Source: Balanoglossus misakiensis
Taxonomy: Eukaryota; Hemichordata
DNA: 64,000 nt
Assembly: GCA_040954595.2 (NCBI GenBank)
Contig: CM082593.2
Span: forward strand, 7,564,001-7,628,000
Reading direction: 5' to 3'
In this document: piece after piece, positions 1-13,900 of the stretch
Layout: each line of letters begins with the position of its first letter
How positions within the stretch are numbered: position 1 is the first letter of the stretch
Position numbers and translations under genes: made by a program
Notes under the pieces: model-generated
Told to the model about the DNA's origin: nothing
Database searches by the model: none
Seen by the model: the letters and a program-made list of their open reading frames with translations, nothing else

Positions 1-3000
1 TCAAAAAATAACACATCCGATACATTAAAGTTCTTGAGAAAAATGCGTACGTGGAATATTTGTTAAATTATCATAATTTTACGATTGGGTACACAATTAA
101 GCATGTCACTTGGCTTAATTCAAAGCACGCGGCTTAAAATTTCGTAGAAAAAACAACAACTACATGTATATGACCGAAATTCACCCTCTATCCTATGTAA
201 CAGGTGGTTGCGGTTACGAGAGTGGCTGGGGACCATTTCCTTTACACATTTCTCCGAGTTTAGATGGCCAAAAAATCAACATTATAAACGAGGAAACTTG
301 ACTTCATCTAAATATCAAGTTAAGATTTGATTTTTGTTGTTTGAATTTGGCGGAATTTTACTGAATACATTTTCTATTGACAACATTGCCTACCGCGAGT
401 AGACAACGGCATTTTGACATGCGCGGCTCAGTCTCCAAGTATTCGGTACTATGACAATCTCGCCCGCTGCAATCTGACTTCGCCGTCGCGTGCAGTCATG
501 CGCGTATGAATTATGTTTTACGTCACACACACAGGAACTCTCGGTTAAGATTGTTTGTGGAAAAAACATATAAATAATGAATTCAAGATAGTCAACATAT
601 CTGGGTCATCTAGACAAATTTTATTTGTATCCCTGCTGTCGGTTTTGTAATATTTATCGGTATTTAATCTTACCACCGACACTGTCCTCACCCATCTATT
701 CAATTTCCAGACCTTTCTTGAATTATTTACGGGACACTGGTACGGTGTAATTTTTTGCTTTGACTGCTCTGCGGCAACCTATTTTTCGTTTTCAGTGCAA
801 CCTATTTATTTCTTAACAACGTGCGTTTTCAATGCGAGACGGCTCTTCGTTCCAAATTGTCATCCAGTGACGAAGCGGTCAATATTGAATGCTGTGATCT
901 CGCGTTTGTACAAGCCCACACGCATATGCACGTGTGCTCAATCCAAGTTGGAGATTTATCCTAAAGAGATTATTTCAGTCGACAGAGAACGTCTCAAATT
1001 GGGTGATTTCTGCGCGGAGGTCTGACGTCTGCTTTCATATAGGAGATTCCACGAACTGTTTTCACTGAAAAACATACTAGTTAGGTGTTTCTTTCGTGGA
1101 AAAATTTCCCGCGGGGGAAATCGTTTCCTTTCAAAGCTCATGCCTTGAACACGAAGGCCCAACGTGCGTGTTGTCAGAATAGCCAATTCGTTTCAATGAT
1201 GCATCAGGAATCTTCATTTTGCATCGCCCAATGTCACGTACTTGCCAGCCTTCGTATTCCCCACAAAAGGCAAGAAAAATCACATTGGCGGACATACATG
1301 TGTTTTCTGCGCACAAGCCGTCTTTAAAGAAATACCGATTGTGTTTGTTTGATTGAAAGTGGCTTAAAATGTTTACAAATATTCAAAAACCAGACCCAAT
1401 AAAGTCATGAGACTTGGAAATAGATCTGTTTGTTATGAGTTCGACGGATTGTATAAACAGCAGACGTTTTCTGTTCGATACGGGCGTCAACACACTCATG
1501 GGCTGCCGTTCGTCACTGAATAGACGCGGGCAGCGGCGATCGATGGCGTGTTTCTTTGGTTTGTTTGCCACGTTGTGTACGATATTCATCCCTAATATCG
1601 AGTCTCGCTTTTGAAATGTCAAACAGTACAGCGGAGCTGGCTCGTATAGAGTTGTGGGCCGCTGTATTGTCTGCAGTCCCCCCGTTTCTGATCAATAAAA
1701 CACATTCCTGGTGCACTCGCCCGCTCTAGAATGCGCTAGCAGATCGATATTGTTTACTGAATACAATGCGGGATTACGCCATAACTTCGCCGCTTTAATC
1801 CGGGCCTTCTCAATACACGGCCCGGCCAAATCCATACCGTGTACCCAAACAGAGCTGACTTCACTCACAACAAACAGTCTGACTCGCTTTCTTCGATCTT
1901 TGCAGTCGGCACAGTCCCTTTCTGCGCCGGGAAATCTAAAAGAAAGCACCGTTATCTGCTAAGATGCCATCCGCTATCATGCACTTGGAGGCATTTTAAA
2001 AATGCACAAAAAGACGTCCAGGATACGCTCCCGGGTTGTGGGAATGATCACGTGGTGTTGCTCGACGTTTGTGAATAATTAAAGACGGTCTAAACACAAA
2101 CATCAGTCAGCGATTTAGGCATTTTGAGGATTTGTATCCCTTATCGGTGGTGACTCTTTAATTATTGATACAATGCGTATTTGTGTTCGAGTATACTAAT
2201 CTATTTCAACTCATTACGGGACTATGGAACTTTTGTGTGCGCTTGTGCTCGCAGCTTACTGCCTCCCATATAAATAGTTAATTAGCCGAGAAACAATGTC
2301 CAAGTCACGTCCACAAGCTATATACGGCGAACGGGGTCCAGTCAGAGCTGAGCAGCGAAAGGCCAATTCAACGCGATGGACCACCGTGACACACAGCTTT
2401 TCTGTGGATAAACAAAATGTGCCAATTTTCTACATGCAAGGGAAAACACTTCAACATTCGGCGTCTTTCGTGACACGGAGATCATATTAAATTCTCCCGT
2501 TTCACAGCAAACGGTGCAAGTTGTACATTTAATGCATTTAAAATTTATAGGTCCCTTTGGAAAGAAATTCAACTACAATCAGCCAAATATCGCAGGGTAA
2601 AAACACCACGGCGATTGTTCTGAGTTTAGTTTGAGTCGCACTCTGTAATCTACGTCACACACGCAGAGACTGCACGGAGAACTCTCGACCACATTTATTG
2701 GTAATCAAAGGAGTGTGGTTCGGTGAATCGATTTCTGTTGAACGTTGAACATCTGTCAGAGTCAACCTGAAGTTCTATACCATGCAGTGTGCATATACGG
2801 TCAATATAAAAGAACTCGGTAGACAAGCTACCGGAAGGGTAAAAAAAATACTTCACGCCGTCGCATGCATTGCGGGCCCAGCATATTTTGCACGGTACCA
2901 TTTTACGCCTACAGTGAAACTTGTTCGTTTCGAAGGAAAACAACAAATATTGTTTCCGCAGAAAGATTCAAGCTCGGTATTTTGCTATCTCCGCTCAGAA

Positions 3001-3744
3001 CTCTAACACCAGGAACTATACTCGGTCAAAACCTAACAACGCGAGATATGAGTAAGCGGGGTGCATGAATTGAAACCATCACATACAGTTCTGTACTACC
3101 GACATGACGTCACACCCGTTTCAAATTTGAGAAGCCTTGCCGTACGTCCACGAACATGTCTGAAAATCTCAAGGCAACTCTGCAAAATTCGTGTAGATCT
3201 GAGGATTTCTTGAACTGAAAACTGCCACCGTGACTGCGGCTCGGAAAGGGGGAATACGATTTATGCGCGGTGCGGTACCGCGCAGCAGGAAACTCCCAGC
3301 GGCCGTGTTTTCCCGTTACAGGTGTTACGTATAGGTAGTCACGAAACGGCATTCCGATGTTTATACGGCGTTGCCGGCTCGCTTTGGCATCACGATGCGC
3401 CTAAGTGTGCTAATAAAACAAGCACATCCTATGATGAGCGGTGAATGTTACACGGACAGTGGGAGTCTGACTGTCTTTCAGTCGTGATATATGTCATCGA
3501 TCGATGCTGTGAAAAATGTGTCCGCGAGCTATAGTGTATAAGGAAAGCGTCTTGTCTCTCGTGCACAATTTCACGTATGTCATGACTTGCCATATGGTTT
3601 CGCTCTAAACGTGTTTTATATACGTGGGTGTGAACGGTAGCCTCTGTGTGTGTCTGTCTCTATGTCCATCCGTCTGTCTCTCTCTCTTTCTGCCTCTCTC
3701 CCTTCTCTCTATCTCTTTCAGCTCTGTCTCTGTCTGTCTGTCTC

Positions 3745-3793
<49 letters not shown>

Positions 3794-6700
3794 CTGTCCC
3801 TGTCTGTCTCAATATCACATAACAAGTGTTTCTCTATTTTGTACACAAATACACCAAACTACAGGGAGATTTTTACAGTGTGATTGTCGTTGTTTGTAGT
3901 TTGGCTATGCGTTATACGTTTGAACATTCAACCTGCTCTGCCATACACGCGCATTTTATTCGCTAAACAAGGATTGCCTGTCGCAGAAAAAAAAAACTTT
4001 TGTCACAAACCAATTCGATTTTTAAAAAGAAAATTCTGGACATAAAAGAACGACATGTATTCACATTAAGGCGAAATTTTGGTATAACTGTTTGGAATAC
4101 TATATTGGGCGCTGATGTCTAAATTAGTCGTTCACGATTATTGTTGCGGCAGGACCCCCGAGTTTCTATCTATTTTACTTCGTCACAAACGAGAACAACG
4201 CGGAATGTAGCGCGAACGGTACGACCATTGAATCCACACGGCAGCGGTCCCACTTAGTCCGGGGTAAATTGAGCTCTAATGATGTATAATTTCCAACCTG
4301 AATTTCTTGCTCGTTCGAGATCGTGATTATTAAAACCACTGGGTGTATAAATTCGCTTTGGGTTATCTCTAAACGAGAGGTTTGTATCACAATCTCAAGT
4401 TTTATGAATAATAATACGATATGTCCTGATAAAAGCGCGTTTTTAGTGCACTCCGTTGCTGACGCATATACCCCACCTTTCCGAGTTTATTCTACCGAAT
4501 CATGAAGTATCGAGCAAGTTGAAAATGGGGGATCAAATTTTCCGTAATTTTTTAGCAGTATCGGTATGCACCATCTCGAGCAAATATTAATACATTTTTT
4601 ATTATTGTCAACAGATTTTAAATAAAAATTTGGCCATCTTTGTAGGTGCATTATAACGTAACTAACGGGCATATTTTCAAAGTATGCCCCTAAATATTTA
4701 TTTCTTTTCCATTCAATGCGTCGCGGATTTAAAACCTTAAGTACAGTATTCAGACCATGCGCTACCTTGATAAGAATTTTATTAGTTGTGAAAAAGGCAA
4801 AAAAGTACTAAATAAAGGTATTAAAACTGAACAGCCCTTATATAGTGTGAATAGAGTCCGGGCGTTTAGTTCAACTCAAAGCAGTAACACTTATTGGTGA
4901 TCTGTTCGCTGGCTACTTCGGATAAGCCAAATTTCCCGCGTTTTGTTAACAGATTGAAGGAGTAGAACAAGAACCCAACAAAACGATAAAATAAACAAAC
5001 TGCTCGCTATATCCGTTCCAACCGCCACGGAAAAAAACTTGTGTTAAAAGAGAACGAAGCGAGATACTAGCAAAATCCTCTGCCGCTGGCTGCAGCGAAA
5101 GGCATGAAAAAATAAAGCGTGAAAATTCCTTTCAAAAAGATTATGTTTAAAAAATCATCGATAAAGGTACAATTCTCCGGGCAAAACGAAATGACGGCAG
5201 TACTAGAATAAGATTGAAGTTTGACAATGCAATGAATATTTTAAATTATTTTTATGCATAATTCATTTCCCGCCGATTTGGTCTCATCTGCACTTTAAGC
5301 CGTTTCAGACAGGCCGTTTCAACAAAATCGTCACCACGGGATATATTTTAGTAATCTGATACAATATATCTGCATTCAGTAAAATCTGCATTCAGTAAAA
5401 CTCTTTCCACGACAGTTTTTTAATAACTTTTTTTCACGTGCACTGTTCCAGGTGACCTGAAGCATTTCATAATTTTGTGCGCGGGTTGGGATCACGTGAC
5501 CACATCCAATCATACAATTCTGTATTTTGATTGGGTGGTTGCGAAATGTTAAGACGCGACGATATTAGTACAATGTACATTGAGTATAATTTGTTTCCAA
5601 TCTGTAAGACATCGACCAATCGAGGTGCGATATGTGAGGTCTGAATCAAGTTCTGTCTCTGTTAACAAACATTATCATTTGTTCTCATTAGATAGAGATA
5701 CTTGGGGTTCATTCTATATCGTTCGTCCAAACAAACATCTCTGGATACGGTGCGGCAGATATACTAGTATATGCTCCTGGTACCCTTCAGTACAGAATTT
5801 TAATAATTGAAGCAGTATTTATCTGGCAATGTTTTATTAATAACAGCGAGGGAGTTCTGTAAATTGATATCATTGTAATATAAAACTGAAGCATTATGCT
5901 CTCCTGTCTAATAATAAATTTATTCGCATTCCCTTTCTGAAAAGAAATACATACATTATTGCTGCGATACCGGGAATCCGGGTGGGACGTAGACTAAACC
6001 CACGTGATGTCAAATTGTCGGCGAGATGATGCCCGTGCTATTGTTTTATGTCGAAAAGTGACGAACTGTTGGAAAAAATCAAGCCAATGCCACTTGTTGA
6101 TCAGCGTGGTTGGACAGGTTGGTCTGGTTTTTAGGGATTGTAAATCGACAAGTTCGGGGTGGGGTGTTAAAGGGAGGTGAAATATGTGATCGTTAATTGG
6201 GATATAGGGGAGGGGGGATGTGGGTGTGATGTCACCGTTTGGGTGCGAGAATTTGTTTGGGTGTCCATGCACGCACGCGTTGTGAGGCTTACTTTGATGA
6301 ATCGGGACTTGGAAGTTATGGTGCCGATGGGGCGGTCGTGAATGCGGTTGAGTTGGGGCAGAGAGGTGCGATTTTCACCGCGCAATTTGAAATGAATGTC
6401 AGTAATGCCCAGAGCTTTATGACACGAGGAGAAACCACCTTCTCGAAAGTCTCTGTATATATAGGTCCAGTTGTTCTCAAAGAATGGGGGCGTCTCTTGA
6501 ACTTTTGCGGGACTAAACATGAACACGCATTATCTCTAAGAGTGCCACCGAAAGGCACGAGACGCGCAGACCACTGAGACTAGGAGGGAGGGGGATACCT
6601 GAAGCGCGATTCACGCGCGCACGCAGCCACGCGCACACGCACGCACAAATTAGTAGGCTGGGACAGAAACGAAATGGTTCTCAAATCGACATAAACACAA

Positions 6701-8176
6701 TTAAATAATTACTTATGTAGTGTCTGCAACGATATTGAAATTCTACTTAGCGCAAGCAGGATCTCGGCGTCACGCAAATGCACGTCACAGGAGAAAGCTG
6801 CAAAATTTCTACAGTTGTACTACACATATTGTGGACTGCAGTTTGCAATTATCAGTTATACAAATGAAGTATCTGAGTGATAAGTGTGTCGCTGGCCGCA
6901 CGAATCATCTTTCAAATTTTGTGTCCGTGTAATTGCGCATTATACGTGGACCACATGAGATCAGGTATCTCTCCGTGAGAATTAAGCCGGCCAAGCGTCG
7001 CTCTCAAGACAAATTGCCGCGAATGAATCATGTTATCAGATATTAGAGGAGAATAAATAGGAAAAGAAATGAATGCTTACCTTTGCCTTGATAACGGTAC
7101 GCTGCTACCACCTCGATCTTTTCACAGATGGATGTTATCAGAAGTACGGTCTTTACTTGAAGTGTATACGCTTATCGAACGCCCGTCGTTCGTATTCAGG
7201 AACACACACACCATCGACCGCTCTAACTCTCTTTCCCGTGGAAGCCGGCGCATACATCGAGCGGGGGGAAGTGGCGGACACGACCATTCTCCGGGGAGGG
7301 AGCGAGCACCGCAACGCCCGTATGAGGCGAAGTTTCGATCTGCTCTCTTCGGCGCATCGAGCACCACTTCGTAACACCCTCGAACAAAGCCGGTCCGTCC
7401 CTCAGCTCCAAAATTTCACAATCGCATTTCAGGTTAGGATTACCCGATCGGTTCAGCCTGCATTCCGCGACGCCGGCGCTACCCCGGAATTATAATGGTA
7501 TCAACCCGTCTACAAGCGTGTGAAAGCGGCCGCTGTTTCGGATCAAAGCAGGTTTTTAATGGGTTTTTAAGTGTTTCTTGTTTACCTTATGGATATTGAA
7601 ACAAACCTAAATAAACGAAAGCTGAGTATAGTTTTAAAGGAACTTCATTTGAGAAATTCGGATATTTTTTGATATCGACAGACGGGCGGAAATCATGGTA
7701 GTGGTTAGCGAAACTATTCATCGCTCATCGACGACAACTGGACGGTTTATTTGAGTTTTTACCCTTGATTTGTTAGTTTCTTTGCCTTTTCTCTTTTTGA
7801 CTGTGGGAAATTGATCCGAGATGAATGAAAGTGTTTGTCCGCGGGATATATGGTGATTATAATTGCTCTGCAATTTGGGTGAGTGGAGATGTGTTGGCCC
7901 AGTATCGTTTTGAAATTGCTCAACGCGATCAAATACATGTAGTATGTAAAACCCATGACTTCTCGCTGTGTACACACAATGGAAGAGTTTTGAAAACGCG
8001 TTTGGTAAGTCAGTAAGTCGCAGTCTCGATTTTCGTCTAGGACATTTTTTTCTCACGGTTTCGTTATTTCAGTCAACACACGTCCATGATTGCCGGCGTC
8101 AGCCGACCTCGATACACGACGACTTTTCTTTTGTTGTTACCATTGCGAGTTCTGCGTGTGATGTTCGGCTCTACTG
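1..8176. other. gene-poor region, no recognisable gene
   Basis: I find no protein family, RNA gene or convincing exon chain here. Short ORFs occur in all frames, often overlapping on both strands, which is what unselected sequence gives. The longest pair (6239-6577 plus and 6167-6526 minus) has no familiar motif. A locally GC- and CpG-richer stretch at about 7180-7530 could be a promoter or CpG-rich block. A 17-bp direct repeat sits near 5371-5402. Distal regulatory sequence is possible but not visible. Confidence 0.6.
3645..3805. repeat. TCTG/TC-rich microsatellite
   Basis: Imperfect runs of TCTG and TC repeats. Two overlapping plus-strand ORFs here translate only to Ser/Leu/Cys repeats and are not genes. 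Confidence 0.95.
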
Positions 8177-8483
<307 letters not shown>

Positions 8484-10555
8484 ATCTATCTCTCAGATAC
8501 AGAATAAATTATTGAGTCTTAAATGTAAAAGAAACGAGGGAAATTGGAGCAACTTAAAATTTATTATTCACTCAGATGCATTTTGTCATTATAGTTTTGG
8601 ACAGAATGGAAAGTGCAGAATGAACAGCGTATTATCTTTTTGTCAAATAAACACGCAGATTTTTAGGCGTGTCGGCATTTGTGAATTTCAAACATTTTCA
8701 AAGAAAGCATTATTCAACCTACGCTCGATTCTACGTATACATTTTCTAGGCCATGTTTCGCTGGCGGCGTGGCGTGCACAGCATAAGAATCTATGCTCGA
8801 AATACCTACAGACAAATGACGATATTTTACACCGCCTCGCACAGAACGTGAAACGGAGAGCACGGATCATTCTTTACGTGGCGTGCCGAACGAGAGGGAT
8901 TTTCGCTCCTGTTTGTCGCGGGAGAATTAGGAGTATGCCGGGGCTACACACACACGCGCGCCGAAAACCACATATGTACAGTTCTTCCCGCTGCGAGGCA
9001 CCAAAAGTGAATGCACATTTCGTTAATCAGTTATACACCGGGTGTATTCAAAAGCGCTCATCGCTACAACAAGCTGCGAGTGTGCTTTGCTGGCGTTTTG
9101 CTAAATGTTTCTCAGCGACTACGTGACAAATCCGTCAAAATGGAGTTTCTGGATTCCGCCCAGCCATGTCGGCACACTGAAGTACCGCGTGAAGGGGGCT
9201 TCCGGTCATCAACGCGCCAATTACACCCTCATATTGATGTAACACGCGCAGGCAGCGGAGAACGAAATTCACTTGTAAAGGGAAAAAAAACCGCTTTCGC
9301 AGCTTTGATTTCAACTACCTAGATAAGTCGAAAACGTGTTGTTTTGCTCATCAAAGAAAATAAAGAGGAGCACAGAAACCGCAGCTATTCAAGTCATGAA
9401 ATTCACAACTGGTGAGAGACTCACGAGTTCGCCCTTCAAGAAATTTCCCCGGGAACTGAAAGGAACACGCGCGCTTCGATTTTTCACACCACTTGAAACT
9501 GACAAATGACGTCATCGATGTGCGCGTCGCGGAGAAGCGGTACTGATAACAAAAGACGGCGCACATAACTGTCTTTCGACCGTGACGATCGCCAGAAAAA
9601 TCTGCGGGCTCTGCCGTAACACGGAGCAGCTCGCCGTAAAATGCGTGCATCTTTGTCAGATATTCAATCATATGCGCACCAAGCATGTTGAAGAGAGATG
9701 ATCTGCCGCCCTGATGTGTGTGAAGTTAGGGTCAACCAGAGGGATCTCACGAAACATCAAGCATACAAATGTAATTGTATAGCCAGGAATAAAATGTACT
9801 AAGTCACGCAATTTTCACAGACAATTAAGTTTTCTCACTTTTGAAGATTTTTTTTTGCTATTTCTCTCTTTTTATGATGATTTCTGCTTTACCAAAGTCC
9901 CTTTATGCGACTGAGAGGGACTATGGATTTACCTTCCACAGATTACATAATTCTTCAATACTCGATATGATATATGAACACCGAGTAATACCATAAGGTT
10001 GTAATCTGGGAGACTGGGGCGAGACATGGTGAATTATATAGGACAGGATCCAATGATTCCCATTAACGAACTGATAAATAGGACTTGGACTCCCATCCGT
10101 CAGACCAAGATACATGTACTAAACCATGATACATGTACTAAACCAGTTGTTTTTGCCGTGGTTTCTTTCAAGCACGTTATCTGCATACAAGTTCATCTTT
10201 ATTACTTACTTAATTATAGCTTTCTTTCGGTCTTTCGACAAGTCCGTTCAATGAGTATAGATTGGAGAAATCAAATAGGCCAAAACAGAAAAATTCATCC
10301 AATGTTCATTGTTTGGACCTGCAGTGGCACAAAGCGCCCTCAACTGCAACAAAGGTGCACACTGCATTTGCACACTGTGGCTCGGTTGACGGGTTGATAG
10401 AGTCTATCAGATTCAGTTTACTTTTTTAGAGAGGCCTTGGATTTGAAGAATGTTTTAGTCAACCTTCAAACTCCAAAATGATAGCTTTCACAAGTACACT
10501 CGAATAGCTTTTTGAAAACACATATGTTCATCATGATGATTAAATCCCAAGTTGG
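8484..10555. other. intergenic sequence upstream of the CENP-U-like gene
   Basis: No recognisable coding exon. A short direct repeat of the TACATGTACTAAACCA type occurs at about 10108-10141. The 111-codon minus ORF at 9351-9686 has no familiar motif and no exon neighbours. Confidence 0.55.
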
Positions 10556-10556
10556 C

Positions 10557-10768
<212 letters not shown>

Positions 10769-10843
10769 TAAAACAATTAATCAAGCCGTCCGGCATCCGC
10801 CCCAGGGAGTTTTTACCCAGAATTCCTTGCACAGACAAAAAAA

Positions 10844-10920
10844 ATGGCGGCGGAAGAAATGAAGAAAACAGTTGTATGGCCTGATCGGTCAGGCTTGCCA
10901 ACCGACGCCCTCCGGCCAAA
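10844..10920 (+). CDS. CENPU: CENP-U-like exon 1 (start exon)
   Basis: Encodes 25 codons plus two bases, beginning MAAEEMKKTVVWPD. The donor is GTGAGT. Joining to 11327 keeps the frame of the large exon 2. An alternative start is the in-frame ATG at 11343 inside exon 2, which would drop 31 residues. Confidence 0.65.
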
Positions 10921-13900
10921 GTGAGTGTAACGTCTATCAATAATTACTCGTTAATGATATTGGAATACGCTTTCGTCCAGTTTGGTCGTTGTTATGTGTC
11001 ACAGTAGTTTGTTTGGCTCCGTCTGGATAACGCGGGAATTACAAAAACAAAACTGAACCAAAACAAGATGTGATCATGGACGTCCTACCCAGCTGCAATG
11101 ATTGTAGCGGGTGCCCCTCGGTTGATGATGTTGCCCGCAACACAGTCATCAACCGTGCTCTACTAATCTAGACAAGATGTGACCTGATCCATGGAAGTCT
11201 TGATAATGCATTCATGACACAACCACAACAATTACTGGCCGTGACTTGGTGAACAGGCCAAGCAACATTTTTCTTCCTTCAGTCTTACTGTTATTTTCAA
11301 AACTATTTTTTTTAATTTTCCCACAGCAAGCGACAAGTAACAATGAGGCCATTTACATTTTTACGAGACTGGGATTCTAAGAGTTCTGCCAGCCCTCAAG
11401 AAACGCAAGCAGCTGAGGTACATGTAAGACAGAACTTGGCCGATGCCAGCACTGTTGAACGAGAGGACCCTTCACGTCAAAGTCCAACACCCATGGAAGT
11501 CTCGAGTCCGGAAGGTCAGGGGTCAATGCCAGAAGAAGCAAGCCCTGAAGGTCAAGGGTCAATGCCGGAAGAAGCAAGCCCTGAAGATCAAGGGTCATTG
11601 CCAGAAGAAGCAAGCCCTTTGGTGCAGAAACCAACACCTGTAGCAGACATAAGCCCCATTGAAGGGTCTACCTCAGTGGCCGAGGCAAGCCCCGCAGGTC
11701 AAATCTCAACTCCAGGTCAACAAGGAGATATGGCTGACGAATCACAGAATTCTTTCAGTGTTCAACAAAGTGGGGGAAGGATTTCTGTAGATAGTAGAAA
11801 CCAGCTGTCAGCAGAGTCGTCGGATGAAAACAAACAAGGAGAGACAACAGATGTAACACCAAGTGTGCAACAGAATCGCAGTCGTCACTCAAGTGCATCT
11901 ACAAACAAAAGTAAGTGAGCTTTAAATGGCTCGGACTGGTAACCTACATGTACTGTGATAATGTTCTTCTGCAGACCAGAATTTAGTCCAGGTTGCCTGT
12001 TTCTTGCCACCGGTCAAATTTAAGCTTGTCTGGACTAGCCACAGACCCAACAGCCTACAAACACTGTAACAGCTCACTATCACCCAGAGAGACTAGCCAT
12101 AAGCTCTGCATTGTGAATGCAATGTACCAATGTACATTTTGTGACCCAAGGGTGGTCAGGGCTGTGTTTGAGTTGACTTTCTTTGTGATAGTTTTCATCT
12201 CTTAAAATGTACTTGTGTAATTAAATTTTTAGGTTCTGCCGATCATACACGTACACAAAGGTTCAAGACTTCAGTGACCACGCAAAAAGGGCAGTCGCGC
12301 CCATCCACGTCAAAAACCAAGACACCAGGAACAAGAAAAACGCCGGCTGTAGCGCCTTCAACCCACGCTCCAGTTTCCAGACCGTCTCATATTCTGAAGA
12401 GCAGGCCAGTAGCCAGGGTTAAAAGACGCAGGGATCCAGAATCGCCCAGGCAAGGAAATGAAACAAAGCCAACAGAAATTGGTCAGTCTTTATTTAATCA
12501 GTTTGCTGCTTTCAGCATTCTTGTCATGTTAAAGGGCAACGATCGTCGTATGCGCAAGTGCCAAACCAGAGACTCTGGTTACAGTCAATTACATAATGCA
12601 GTGTGCTGTCCTAACAACATACAAGATGGAGACAACCATAAGTCTGTGTTTGAAATCAGGAAAAAACAGCAAATTTCGTAAAAAAGGGACAAAACTAGAC
12701 TCTACTTACACGGTGCGCATGAAATATGGAAGGAAGTGAAGGCAGTCCACTATTTGAAGGCGTCTAATGCAAAATTTGTAGAACATTTGGATGCACATGC
12801 ACATAAGAAGATCTTCGGCCTTTAAGGAATTAAAAAAAGTTCCAAGTTGTGTTTTTGCTCAAAATTTATGTCCTTGTGACCAACTTATACACTGCCATAA
12901 AAATGACAGTGGAAATTGAGGTTTCTTGTATTTCTCATACATTATTGAAGGCAAAATCACCGTAGCACCACATTGACATTCTTTATTCATGTTTTTTGGC
13001 AAAAACAAAAATCACCCCTTAGGCCGTGTTAGAATGTGAAATTCTGTATTGTTATACCCCTTAGGTCACGTTAAAATATTAAATTCTGTATTGTTGTACC
13101 CCTTAGGCCATGTTAGAATATTAAATTCTGTATTGTTGTACCCCTTAGGCCATGTTAGAATGTGGATAGGTGGTGGACGTCACCGTACTATGGCTGACTT
13201 GACAGATTTGGATGTCATCCTGAACATGGTGGAAGACGAGACTCTAGACTATAGGTGCGTGGTTTGTGTGTGTGTCGTGTTTTTTGCAAACACCGACAGA
13301 TTTCAAGGTTGGGTATCCAGATCATCAATTATTCAACTGGCGTTTGGTTACAATTGCAGATTTGCTTGGATTTTCTGTGATCTAGGTCGTATATTGTTGA
13401 GGCGTGAGGCAAGTGTTAGAAACGGCAAACCCACATTGTTTTTACCCAAGATCTAGAACACAGGAAAAGTGATTCAGGAGGTCTTATACATCTTAATACA
13501 ATTTAACTGATATTCAGTAGGAAACCTGAATGTATATAATATAGTTTGGAATTGTATATAATATAGTTTGGAATTTCGCTTTTGAAGCCTTATGGTCTCT
13601 GTATATTTGTTGCAGGGAGACGGTGGACTCCAGTGCCTGTAGACGTGGAATCAATGAGTTCTTCATACAGTTCAAGAAGACCATGACAGATTTTGTAAGT
13701 GATGAAACATTCGCTGAATTAATTCTTATGTGGTATAAAGAACACTTATATAATTATGGTATGTACGCCTTAGTCCTAAACACAGCTCTGAGGAGAAAGT
13801 CTGGATGAGGTCAGAGGTCACCAAGGGGTCATGGTGTAAGTTTGACATACAAGCGTCGACGAACACAATAGGTCTGATGCATTGTATGTAAATACAATTT

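Noticed and set aside
6167-6577. Overlapping ORFs of 112 and 119 codons on opposite strands
   Set aside because: No recognisable domain, no splice partners, and mutually antisense open frames suggest chance.
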